A stretch of DNA of 64,000 bases from a virus. Below the pieces are notes generated by a model. That model saw nothing but the letters and a program-made list of their open reading frames with translations. It was not told where the DNA came from and ran no database searches. Below, piece after piece: positions 13,875 to 19,992 of this stretch. The stretch's first letter is position 1. Each line of letters opens with the position of its first letter. The DNA lies in the IMG/VR virus record IMGVR_UViG_3300047548_000145, positions 1 through 64,000 of that record. One strand, given 5' to 3'. Made by a program: the position numbers and the translations under genes.

Positions 13875-14129
13875 CTACAGCAAATCTGTTGACCTCAGAT
13901 ATCCAACATACATTCCTCTATCTTCCCAGTAGATATCTCCAGAATGCATTACCTCTTTCCTGACATCTTTCTCTTCATCATCAATATCTTTGATTGAATC
14001 CTCAACAGCTTTGATTGCCATATCTTTATTCTGGAATGCTCCAATCAAACTCCAATCGAGCGCTCCCCACGTGGGGCCTCCTCCTTTGTATGCTAAATGA
14101 ACTTTCATAATCTTGTTTTTCTGTTTCAT
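13875..14129 (-). CDS. Small hypothetical, 84 aa
   Basis: Either Met1 or Met8 (14108, MKVHLAYKGGGPTWGALDWS) could start translation. Acidic, with DIDDEEKDVRKEV. The ATG at 14129 overlaps the preceding stop and carries the start-site motif, which favours the longer form. Confidence 0.6.
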   Translation of the reverse strand: MKQKNKIMKVHLAYKGGGPTWGALDWSLIGAFQNKDMAIKAVEDSIKDIDDEEKDVRKEVMHSGDIYWEDRGMYVGYLRSTDLL

Positions 14130-14353
14130 TTCTCGTTGGTGTTAAAGGTTTCGTTGTAGTAGTCTTCGAATGATTTTTCTTTACCGATATAGTTATCCCC
14201 CATATATTCACTTCTGCTCTCGTCCCATACGTCTCTCATCTGCTCCTTCTCCATTTCTAATGCTCGCTCCAAGACATCGTCTATTTCTGGTTGTTCCATC
14301 CCTGCGCTATTTTGCACTGTGTTAATCAACCATTCTACTGCTGTCTGTTTCAT
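14126..14353 (-). CDS. MKQTAVEWL family protein, 75 aa
   Basis: Complete family member: MKQTAVEWLINTVQNSAGM, ALEMEKEQMRDV, FEDYYNETFNTNEK. The tail is encoded by the start-site motif of the gene at 13875. Here the family recurs 8 kb from the main cluster. Confidence 0.7.
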   Translation of the reverse strand: MKQTAVEWLINTVQNSAGMEQPEIDDVLERALEMEKEQMRDVWDESRSEYMGDNYIGKEKSFEDYYNETFNTNEK

Positions 14354-14532
14354 TTTACTGCTGTTTTAATTTGCTTCTCCTCGACTCGGAAGGAATGGTT
14401 TTTAGGATTTTCTTTTTGCTTGTGGTAGTCAAGGTGCAGGAGCCATTTAGAAGAGTGATTGTGAAATATCTCCCGTGTTCCCTCGATACCGAACCTGTCG
14501 GTTCTCTTAAAATGCAGGACGTAAACTTTCAT
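14350..14532 (-). CDS. Small basic hypothetical, 60 aa
   Basis: MKVYVLHFKRTDRFGIEGTR, His- and Lys-rich. Coupled by ATGA overlaps to both neighbours. Unknown. Confidence 0.55.
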   Translation of the reverse strand: MKVYVLHFKRTDRFGIEGTREIFHNHSSKWLLHLDYHKQKENPKNHSFRVEEKQIKTAVK

Positions 14533-14927
14533 TTGAATTGGATTTGTGTTCTGTTCTTAACATCGTAGGCATACGTTGCTCCTGTGTAGATGGTGGCAAA
14601 CATAGCGTCCTCAAGCCTGTCGAAACGTTCGTACATATTGAGGCTGTACTTCTGCCCCTCCTGAACTAGCCCGTAGTAGTATCCCCTCGGTGCAGGGCCT
14701 GCCTTCTCAAGCCACAGCCGTACCCAGTCCTCCTTCATCACGTAGTGGTGGGCGGACAGGTAGGTGTCTCCTGTTGGAATCAAGTACCCATCCGTGGGCA
14801 TATTCATAGCGCTGTCGATGAAGACCAATGACAGCATTTCGATTCTGCCCGCCATAACGTGCGCTATGGTTTCAGGCGCAGGATTCTTCATCTCCCTGTA
14901 ATAGTTAAAGTTAAAGAAGTTCATCAA
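14529..14927 (-). CDS. Hypothetical protein, 132 aa
   Basis: Starts MMNFFNFNYYREMKNPAPET; alternative start at Met2 or Met13. Aromatic-rich alpha/beta protein with APRGYYYGLVQEGQK. Overlaps the upstream gene by 17 bases. No domain recognised. Confidence 0.6.
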   Translation of the reverse strand: MMNFFNFNYYREMKNPAPETIAHVMAGRIEMLSLVFIDSAMNMPTDGYLIPTGDTYLSAHHYVMKEDWVRLWLEKAGPAPRGYYYGLVQEGQKYSLNMYERFDRLEDAMFATIYTGATYAYDVKNRTQIQFK

Positions 14928-15228
14928 AGTAATAGTTTAAGACATCTACTATAAGTTCTTCACCAAGTGCTGTCTTTGGATTAATGCTGGTCAGCGTAGT
15001 GTTCTGCAATGTGATGCTGTCGTACATCTCCAAGATTTCGAAGTAGTCAACAGCGGCCACCATAGTCGCTCCGTAGTCGTAGTCGAAGTGCTTGTCGCAG
15101 AAGATTTCAAGGTCATCCACCGTTTCTACTCCGTACTTAGACCTGTGCCTGTACAGGTACTCGTCAAGGTCTCCGAGGTCGCATTCAATGTATGCTGTCT
15201 TCGGTCTGCTGTAGGTCAACTTGGCCAT
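14911..15228 (-). CDS. Hypothetical protein, 105 aa
   Basis: Start set at 15228 (MAKLTYSRPKTAYIECDLGD), where TAATG overlaps the stop of the upstream gene. An upstream in-frame Met would overlap that gene by 33 bases. Acidic, Tyr-rich. Unknown. Confidence 0.65.
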   Translation of the reverse strand: MAKLTYSRPKTAYIECDLGDLDEYLYRHRSKYGVETVDDLEIFCDKHFDYDYGATMVAAVDYFEILEMYDSITLQNTTLTSINPKTALGEELIVDVLNYYFDELL

Positions 15229-15548
15229 TAGTTCCCAAGTGCAGCAGTTCGTGGAATACAAAGGGCGTGGACATCGTTGTACTCGTCATTAGAGAAGAAT
15301 ACTCCATCGTACATATAGCCGTCTCGATTCCAATTGCGTGACGTGAATAGTTCCTGCGTGATATGGTGTACGGCTCTGCGTTTCATATCCTCGCTCAATC
15401 CCTTGGTAACCTTGTTTACTTTTTCTTCGGTGGTAAGCATAACGTAAATTTTTAAGTTTAGTTTGTTTTCAATTAGTTCAATTATTTCCTCCTGAGTCAG
15501 GTGCTCAAGTATTTTCTCCATTCGGTCAAGCGCCCAATACCTGTTCAT
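15228..15548 (-). CDS. Hypothetical protein, 106 aa
   Basis: Begins MNRYWALDRMEKILEHLTQE; predominantly helical with a C-terminal VFFSNDEYNDVHALC. Overlaps the upstream gene by 23 bases. Unknown. Confidence 0.6.
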   Translation of the reverse strand: MNRYWALDRMEKILEHLTQEEIIELIENKLNLKIYVMLTTEEKVNKVTKGLSEDMKRRAVHHITQELFTSRNWNRDGYMYDGVFFSNDEYNDVHALCIPRTAALGN

Positions 15549-15942
15549 ATACTGACTCTCCGTTACTGAATGAACCTACTTTTACCATCTTCGCCCAAGG
15601 CCGAACAGCCTTGTTGAAGTTCTTTTCTACCCAAGTATCGGCTTCCTCATCCAAGGCAATTTCTTCCTTGCGTGACAGGTAGGCGGAGTCGGTCTCATCC
15701 GTGCGCACGGACAGGGATACAATGCCGCAGTACTCTGCGATGGCGATTTCCACTACTCCGTTTCGGAGGATTACGTTGTTCTCTCCGACCCATTCATCAC
15801 AGGTTTCCATATTTGGAAACAGGCCCGTAACGTGTTCCTGAATGTCTTCAATCAGGTAGTCGAACAAGACGTGCTCTTCTTCATCGAATTGGAAGTAGAT
15901 AACAGCCTTTGCATTTGGTAGGTAACTTACTGAACGTCCCAT
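15526..15942 (-). CDS. Acidic hypothetical protein, 138 aa
   Basis: Starts MGRSVSYLPNAKAVIYFQFD. Strongly acidic with alternating beta and helix segments. I recall related acidic phage proteins beginning GRSVSYP, without function. A DNA-mimic role is conceivable from the charge but is only a guess. Confidence 0.65.
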   Translation of the reverse strand: MGRSVSYLPNAKAVIYFQFDEEEHVLFDYLIEDIQEHVTGLFPNMETCDEWVGENNVILRNGVVEIAIAEYCGIVSLSVRTDETDSAYLSRKEEIALDEEADTWVEKNFNKAVRPWAKMVKVGSFSNGESVYEQVLGA

Positions 15943-15964
15943 TTTGTTTACTTGTTTTTAATGG

Positions 15965-16153
15965 TTAAACTAATTGGAAGCCGAATGCCTCTTCGAAATC
16001 TTTGCGGCCAAACTCGCCATCCCATTCCTGATACAGGCGCTGTCCTTCTTCAATCCAAGATACGGATACGTTGTACGCTTTTCCTGTCACCTGCAGGTCT
16101 ACCTGTACTTGCTTAGCCTCGAACAGGCTTTGGTTAGTGATTTGTGTTTTCAT
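15965..16153 (-). CDS. Small hypothetical, 62 aa
   Basis: Start at 16153 (MKTQITNQSLFEAKQVQVDL). The longer open frame to 16393 runs through the membrane-protein gene and a promoter and is rejected. It contains AYNVSVSWIEEGQRLYQEWD, a probable small beta domain. Confidence 0.65.
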   Translation of the reverse strand: MKTQITNQSLFEAKQVQVDLQVTGKAYNVSVSWIEEGQRLYQEWDGEFGRKDFEEAFGFQLV

Positions 16154-16158
16154 TTTGT

Positions 16159-16341
16159 TTATTTGTTTAATTTGTTTTTTTGTTCGTAAATGATTTCGAT
16201 TTGGATGTCCACAAAACAGAGGGACAGGGCAGTGATGATTGCGAGAATAGCCCGTGTGTAGTGCTCGGTCTGCATTGCCTGTACGCCTGCGATAATGATG
16301 GCCACGATGGCTAAGCGTACGAGGAAGATTGATGTTTTCAT
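16159..16341 (-). CDS. Small membrane protein, 60 aa
   Basis: Two transmembrane segments (residues 4-21 and 31-48) and a basic C-terminus (YEQKNKLNK). First gene after a strong host-type promoter. Unknown function. Confidence 0.65.
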   Translation of the reverse strand: MKTSIFLVRLAIVAIIIAGVQAMQTEHYTRAILAIITALSLCFVDIQIEIIYEQKNKLNK

Positions 16342-16363
16342 AGTTTGATTTGTTTTGGATAGT

Positions 16364-16393
16364 CAAATGTAATACTAAATTCTGAACTGACAA
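16364..16393 (-). promoter_or_regulatory. Bacteroidota-type promoter
   Basis: Minus-strand TTG (16391-16393), 19 bp, TACATTTG (16364-16371), 22 bp before the ATG at 16341. It provides a second entry point downstream of the ribozyme-bearing operon. Confidence 0.65.
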
Positions 16394-16399
16394 ACTTTT

Positions 16400-16579
16400 T
16401 TAGAAATTATTTTCAATGAACTGGATGAGGGACTTTTTTGTACGGAAGTACATAGTGTGTACGTTCGTCTGCAGGTGGTTGCCCTCAAGTAGTGCCCAAG
16501 ATTTCAGGTATCTGGCAGGCCATTGTGCGTATGCAAAGTAGAAGGTCTTTCCGTTGTGGGTGATGCTCTGTGCTTTCAT
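16400..16579 (-). CDS. Small hypothetical, 59 aa
   Basis: ATG 16579 to TAA 16400; MKAQSITHNGKTFYFAYAQW. Aromatic-rich, probably a compact beta/alpha fold. The predicted cut of hammerhead ribozyme 1 would leave a 19-nt leader on its mRNA. Confidence 0.65.
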   Translation of the reverse strand: MKAQSITHNGKTFYFAYAQWPARYLKSWALLEGNHLQTNVHTMYFRTKKSLIQFIENNF

Positions 16580-16592
16580 TTCGATCGATTTT

Positions 16593-16644
16593 GGTTAAGA
16601 CGGGCTTTCGCCCGTTTCGGATATTCAATCCTCGTCAGTTAACC
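16593..16644 (-). ncRNA. Type I hammerhead ribozyme, copy 1
   Basis: Read on the minus strand: stem I GGTTAA/TTAACC, core CTGACGA, stem II GGAT-TGAAT-ATCC, GAAA, stem III ACGGGC-GAAA-GCCCGT, then the cleavage residue C. All invariant core positions (C3 U4 G5 A6 N G8 A9, G12 A13 A14, A15.1-U16.1, H17) are present. Stems II and III differ from copies 2 and 3 by compensatory changes. Cleavage is predicted between 16599 and 16598. The 5' GGTTAA doubles as the last sense codon and stop codon of the upstream gene. Confidence 0.92.
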
Positions 16645-16791
16645 TTTTAGCATTTTGTTTTTCATTTCTTCGAGCGCCCAAAGTTTGTAGCGCCATAGTG
16701 CGGCAGGGCTCAACTTGTTGGGGACATTAAGGCTGTCCTGCAGGTCTTGGATGGCGGCTATGGTGTCCATCTTTTTTGCTTCGTATTCCAT
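16639..16791 (-). CDS. Small hypothetical, 50 aa
   Basis: ATG 16791 to TAA 16639, MEYEAKKMDTIAAIQDLQDS. Helical, basic C-terminus. Its stop codon lies inside stem I of hammerhead 1, so a ribosome terminating there would cover the ribozyme's 5' strand. Confidence 0.6.
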   Translation of the reverse strand: MEYEAKKMDTIAAIQDLQDSLNVPNKLSPAALWRYKLWALEEMKNKMLKG

Positions 16792-16829
16792 TTTGATAGT
16801 GTTTTTAGTTTTGTTAGTGTATGTTAATA

Positions 16830-17030
16830 TTAGTATTTCTTTTCGGCTGCGTCAAGGAAGGAAATAACGCTAACAGCGAACAGCATCAGGGGGAGGATGC
16901 AGATAATGGCGATACTTGCAGTGATTTCCCCGCCCATTTCTTGGTGACGGATTGTGGCGTAAAGCATAGCGCCTGACTGAATAGCACAAAGTAGCATCAG
17001 GACCGCACGGAAGGTTTGCGTGATTTTCAT
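16830..17030 (-). CDS. Small membrane protein, 66 aa
   Basis: Two transmembrane segments (residues 7-26 and 37-58). Leader begins at the predicted hammerhead 2 cut site 29 nt upstream. Unknown function. Confidence 0.65.
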   Translation of the reverse strand: MKITQTFRAVLMLLCAIQSGAMLYATIRHQEMGGEITASIAIICILPLMLFAVSVISFLDAAEKKY

Positions 17031-17053
17031 TTCGATTGAATTTAGTGTTTCTT

Positions 17054-17103
17054 GGTTAAGACCCCCGAAGGGGTTTCGGCTACTTAAGCCTCTTCAGTTA
17101 ACC
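17054..17103 (-). ncRNA. Type I hammerhead ribozyme, copy 2
   Basis: Minus strand: stem I GGTTAA/TTAACC, core CTGAAGA (N7 = A), stem II GGCT-TAAGT-AGCC, GAAA, stem III ACCCC-TTCG-GGGGT closed by a stable UUCG tetraloop, then C17. Cleavage predicted between 17060 and 17059, 29 nt before the ATG at 17030. The sequence is identical to copy 3 except for one base at the variable position 7. Confidence 0.93.
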
Positions 17104-17115
17104 TGATTTACCGCT

Positions 17116-17499
17116 CTAACCGAATACTATCTCGCTGAAGAACACCTGCTGAAGGATGCAGTCGGCTGTATCTGCGTCATCACGCTCTTCAATCATTTCA
17201 AGCAATTTGTTGACAGGAGTTTGCTGAACTCGCTCGTGAACGTCCTGCAGATTGATGCTGTAACTCTCCTCCGCATCGAGGTCAACTATAGTCAGGCTTT
17301 TCCCGTCTCGCAGAATTTGCATCAGCACGTCCACGTAGCACACATCTGAAGCCTCCTTCACCAACGTAGCATTCGCAGAGGCATAGTCAACAGCCTCGTA
17401 AGTAAGTTGAAGGTCGTAGTAACCCATCTGCGCTAAGCCATTGCACAGGGCGTTGTAGAAGTACATTTCGCTCTCTTGGGGGGTCAATTTGATTTCCAT
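17116..17499 (-). CDS. Acidic hypothetical protein, 127 aa
   Basis: MEIKLTPQESEMYFYNALCN followed by a mixed acidic protein rich in Asp/Glu, ending in a hydrophobic FFSEIVFG. Flanked on both sides by hammerhead ribozymes, so its mRNA would be released as a single-gene unit. Function unknown. Confidence 0.65.
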   Translation of the reverse strand: MEIKLTPQESEMYFYNALCNGLAQMGYYDLQLTYEAVDYASANATLVKEASDVCYVDVLMQILRDGKSLTIVDLDAEESYSINLQDVHERVQQTPVNKLLEMIEERDDADTADCILQQVFFSEIVFG

Positions 17500-17521
17500 T
17501 TCGATTGAATTTTAGGATTTT

Positions 17522-17571
17522 GGTTAAGACCCCCGAAGGGGTTTCGGCTACTTAAGCCTCGTCAGTTAACC
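17522..17571 (-). ncRNA. Type I hammerhead ribozyme, copy 3
   Basis: Minus strand: stem I GGTTAA/TTAACC, core CTGACGA, stem II GGCT-TAAGT-AGCC, GAAA, stem III ACCCC-TTCG-GGGGT, C17. Cleavage predicted between 17528 and 17527, 28 nt before the ATG at 17499. As in copy 1, the GGTTAA strand contains the stop codon of the upstream gene. Confidence 0.93.
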
Positions 17572-17799
17572 TTCGATACCACAGCACTTCTTGAGGTCTC
17601 CGTCCTGTATCATTTGTTGGATTACGTCTATGCAATCCTTCTTGCTGCAGCGGGTGTCCATCCATTCGTTGCCGTAGAACAGGTTCCATTCTCCTGAGGG
17701 AGCGCAGTTATCATTCAGGCGCTGACTTACAAACAGAGGCAAGGGAAGACCTTCGATGGAAACTTGGTACTTACCTGCGATTACTTTAGTGACTTTCAT
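17566..17799 (-). CDS. Small hypothetical, 77 aa
   Basis: First gene of the leftward operon behind the strongest promoter in the window. MKVTKVIAGKYQVSIEGLPL, with five Cys including DTRCSKKDC and KKCCGIEG, so a metal site or disulphides are possible. Being the first early product hints at a host-takeover or anti-defence role, by position only. Confidence 0.65.
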   Translation of the reverse strand: MKVTKVIAGKYQVSIEGLPLPLFVSQRLNDNCAPSGEWNLFYGNEWMDTRCSKKDCIDVIQQMIQDGDLKKCCGIEG

Positions 17800-17834
17800 A
17801 ACGTGTAGTGGTTAGTTGTTGTTGTTTGACATTG

Positions 17835-17864
17835 CAAACATACGGCAACAATCTGAATACGCAA
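17835..17864 (-). promoter_or_regulatory. Strong Bacteroidota-type early promoter
   Basis: Minus-strand TTG (17862-17864), 19 bp, TATGTTTG (17835-17842), 35 bp before the ATG at 17799. Best match to host consensus in the control region. It drives the hammerhead-bearing early operon leftward. Confidence 0.75.
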
Positions 17865-18007
17865 GAAATATTTTTACGGAATATCGCAACTCGCTCATAA
17901 ACCCCAACAAAATCAAGGGTTTACAGGTGAAAAAAAGTTTACAGCAGGGCAACAATTGCACAACAGCACAGCAGAAGGTATCCAAAACTGGCCTCTCCAG
18001 GAACGAG

Positions 18008-18105
18008 GCTAATGGGGACAAGTGGGACAAGGTGGGAACAAGTGGGGAAGGAAAGGGGAAGAAGTGGGGAAGGGGATATAGGTAATAAGGGGAAGGGGAT
18101 TGTCC
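18008..18105 (+). repeat. G-rich purine tract with G3-G4 runs
   Basis: The top strand has more than ten runs of three or four G within about 95 bp, in AAGTGGGGAAGG-like units. This strand asymmetry allows G-quadruplex or R-loop formation when the rightward transcript is made. Confidence 0.6.
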
Positions 18106-18353
18106 CTATCCTCCTCCTCTTTCAACTAACTTCCTCCACCTACTTTCCATCCTCCTCCCAACACACTTCCAAACACAGCAGCAGGTATCCTAAGGTGCTC
18201 TCTATAGGCTGTCAAAAACGCTGAATTCCCACACGGATTTGGATGCTTGGAAGGGGGGTTGGGTTTGGGATTTCGTTTCGGTATATGGAACCGCACGTGC
18301 GTAAAATATATATTATCCCCTGGATGCGTATAACTCTCTCCCATAAAAGAACG

Positions 18354-18420
18354 CAGTTCGTGTCGAAGACTCTGTTCCACAAGTCGCATCTTCGATGCTG
18401 AGTGCCATAGGCACGAACTG
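18354..18420. repeat. Branched inverted repeat
   Basis: CAGTTCGTG (18354-18362) pairs with CACGAACTG (18412-18420). Just inside, TCGAAGA (18363-18369) pairs with TCTTCGA (18389-18395). A third hairpin, GTGCC-ATA-GGCAC (18402-18414), competes with the outer stem for three bases. It may be a cruciform or structured RNA near the iterons. Confidence 0.5.
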
Positions 18421-18470
18421 TACCTTATCACTGAAATGCACGATAGGCTGATTTATCGCCTGAATAGGTG

Positions 18471-18530
18471 ATACCGTACATCATACCGTACATCATACCG
18501 CACATCATACCGTACAAGATACCGCACATC
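18471..18530 (+). repeat. Five tandem 12-bp iterons
   Basis: Units of ATACCGTACATC with two variants (ATACCGCACATC, ATACCGTACAAG) repeat five times at exact 12-bp period. They are followed at 18531-18546 by the palindrome ATATGC-GTGT-GCATAT. The pattern fits binding sites for a replication initiator or a cooperative regulator. There are no spacers, so it is not a CRISPR. Confidence 0.75.
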
Positions 18531-18721
18531 ATATGCGTGTGCATATAAGAATCTGTTCTTAGACTTGTTTATATGCTTGTGCGTATACAGTTCAGGAATC
18601 TGTTGACTTTTGGGAAGTAATTCGGGTATTCCTAGAATTGAATAGGTAAATCTGACATAAAAGCAGACCTCTGGGCGGAGTATACAGCATCCCCATAACC
18701 TCCTTAGTAGTGTCGTCAGTG

Positions 18722-18774
18722 TCGCTTGGCTAGGGGGCTTGGGGGCCCCTGCGCTGTGCTCTATGCGTGTTTAC
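18722..18774. repeat. Intergenic structured repeat, copy B
   Basis: TCGCTTGGCTAGGGGGCTTG followed by GGGGGCCCCTGCGCT resembles copy A at 9641-9695. The shared core can fold AGGGG/CCCCT on the minus strand. Copy B lies in the control region, copy A in the ERF leader. Confidence 0.5.
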
Positions 18775-18985
18775 CAGTGCGATGCAACTGTTAAGCGGGG
18801 AAGCGTGTTGACGTGTTCGGCATCTTACTTACGTCCTATGACGCTGCTAAGGTAAATGAAATAATTGACATTTCCAAATGCGTTTAGACAAAATCTATCA
18901 CAAATGGTATCTTAATAGATTTTATCTATCACCTTATAGAGGACATAGGAACAGCCTATAGTCCCTTACAAGACACAAAAGTGTG

Positions 18986-18993
18986 TATATTTG
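18986..18993 (+). promoter_or_regulatory. -7 box (TATATTTG) for first rightward genes
   Basis: Perfect TAnnTTTG with 18 bp to the ATG at 19012. No TTG at 19-20 bp upstream, as at most rightward promoters here. Confidence 0.55.
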
Positions 18994-19011
18994 TATCTCT
19001 AAAGACAAGTT

Positions 19012-19359
19012 ATGAAAGCTGTTAAGAAATATGCTGTAGGTGGTACAGTGCCCAAGAAAGAGAGTTGGGTACAGTCTGGCAGGTCTCCTATGGATCCAAG
19101 TACCACACAGAAGCAACAGATTACTAACAAGGAGCTTTTAGAGCGTCTCACGCATCAGAAGGCACTAGAGGCACTGAAGAGGTCTGGAGTAGGCACTATC
19201 AGCTCAGACAGCACCAAGGTAGTACGTATGGACGCTTCAGGTAAGACTGAGATCTTAGACAACAACTACGCTAAGACCATCGCACTCGCTAAGGAGAAGG
19301 GTTTATACGATATAGCTAGACAGGAAGCTGTCAAGGATTTTAGAAACAGAAAAGCTTAA
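19012..19359 (+). CDS. Small basic hypothetical, 115 aa
   Basis: First rightward gene. MKAVKKYAVGGTVPKKESWV, then a helical segment (NKELLERLTHQKALEALKRS) and a basic end. The KKY-x-GG start recurs in several genes of this phage (19363, 19518, 45716), which suggests virion-associated peptides. Function unknown. Confidence 0.65.
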   Translation: MKAVKKYAVGGTVPKKESWVQSGRSPMDPSTTQKQQITNKELLERLTHQKALEALKRSGVGTISSDSTKVVRMDASGKTEILDNNYAKTIALAKEKGLYDIARQEAVKDFRNRKA

Positions 19360-19362
19360 GAT

Positions 19363-19521
19363 ATGAAAACAAACAAGAAGATGTATATGGGTGGCGGGAT
19401 GGCACCTAAATACGGTATGGGAGGTATGATGAAGAAGTACCTCAAGGGTGGACAGGTTAAACTGGACAAGGACCAGGATGGCAAGATCACGGGTAAGGAC
19501 TTTAAGATGATGAAGAAATGA
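19363..19521 (+). CDS. Small Gly/Met-rich basic protein, 52 aa
   Basis: ATG 19363 to TGA 19521. MKTNKKMYMGGGMAPKYGMG, followed by YLKGGQVKLDKDQDGKITGK. The DKDQDGKIT segment matches an EF-hand-like calcium loop (D-x-D-x-DG-x-I). ATGA overlap to the next gene. Possibly a minor virion protein. Confidence 0.65.
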   Translation: MKTNKKMYMGGGMAPKYGMGGMMKKYLKGGQVKLDKDQDGKITGKDFKMMKK

Positions 19522-19691
19522 AAATCAAGAAGTACAGCGAAGGCGGTGAGATGGAATCTGGCCGTATGGTAGAGGTGAAGGCTATGAGTCTGGATGAGGC
19601 TGTCAAGCAAGTTATGGCTGCAGTCAAAGTAAGCAAAGAACAGCCTACCCACTACAAGATCAAAGCCTGCTACTACTCCGAGGAGGAATGA
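19518..19691 (+). CDS. Small hypothetical, 57 aa
   Basis: MKIKKYSEGGEMESGRMVEV. Coupled by ATGA overlaps on both sides. Ends KACYYSEEE. Unknown. Confidence 0.6.
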   Translation: MKIKKYSEGGEMESGRMVEVKAMSLDEAVKQVMAAVKVSKEQPTHYKIKACYYSEEE

Positions 19692-19855
19692 AGATCACCA
19701 AGAAGAATAACAAGATGATGGTAACGGCACCAGAGGGATATCACTGGATGTCCGAGAAGGGTCGTTACTACCTGATGAAGCACGAGGGTAAGTTCGTTCC
19801 CCACGAGGGAGCTAGCCTAGAGGCATCGTTCAGGATTAAAGAGAAGCACCAATGA
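19688..19855 (+). CDS. Small basic hypothetical, 55 aa
   Basis: MKITKKNNKMMVTAPEGYHW, then GRYYLMKHEGKFVPHEGASL. Similar short proteins with PPEGYHWM are known to me from Bacteroidota phages, function unknown. ATGA overlaps. Confidence 0.65.
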   Translation: MKITKKNNKMMVTAPEGYHWMSEKGRYYLMKHEGKFVPHEGASLEASFRIKEKHQ

Positions 19856-19992
19856 AACTAATCAAGAGAGCAGACGGCACCTACTCCAAGAGAGGGCTGT
19901 GGGATAACATCCGTGCTAACAAGGGTTCAGGCAAGAAGCCTACCAAGGCTATGCTAGAAGCTGAAAAGAAGATTAAAAATGAAAGTAAGTAA
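19852..19992 (+). CDS. Conserved small basic protein, 46 aa
   Basis: MKLIKRADGTYSKRGLWDNI followed by RANKGSGKKPTKAMLEAEKK. The SYSKRGLWDNIRA-type string is strongly conserved in phages of this kind (recalled). Very basic, so binding to packaged DNA is plausible. Overlaps the next gene by 14 bases. Confidence 0.7.
   Translation: MKLIKRADGTYSKRGLWDNIRANKGSGKKPTKAMLEAEKKIKNESK

Larger units (their letters stand above)
17865..18985. other. Gene-free control region, candidate replication origin
   Basis: About 1.1 kb between the leftward and rightward gene blocks. Short open frames here have poor composition and I do not call them. The region holds a G-rich purine tract, a branched inverted repeat, five 12-bp iterons with an adjacent palindrome, and structured repeat B. 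Iterons plus a transcription divide are typical of a phage origin. An additional regulatory role for late gene control is possible. Confidence 0.5.

Noticed and set aside
15965-16393. 142-aa version of the gene at 15965
   Set aside because: The extension covers a membrane-protein gene and a promoter and has unnatural composition.
17816-18431. Short open frames in the control region on both strands
   Set aside because: Composition follows the G-rich tract and iterons, with no start motif or neighbours in an operon.
18471-18530. Possible CRISPR array
   Set aside because: Repeats are 12 bp, tandem and without spacers, and no cas gene is present.
18700-18725. CTGACGA string in the control region on the minus strand
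   Set aside because: No GAAA element or pairing stems at hammerhead spacing.
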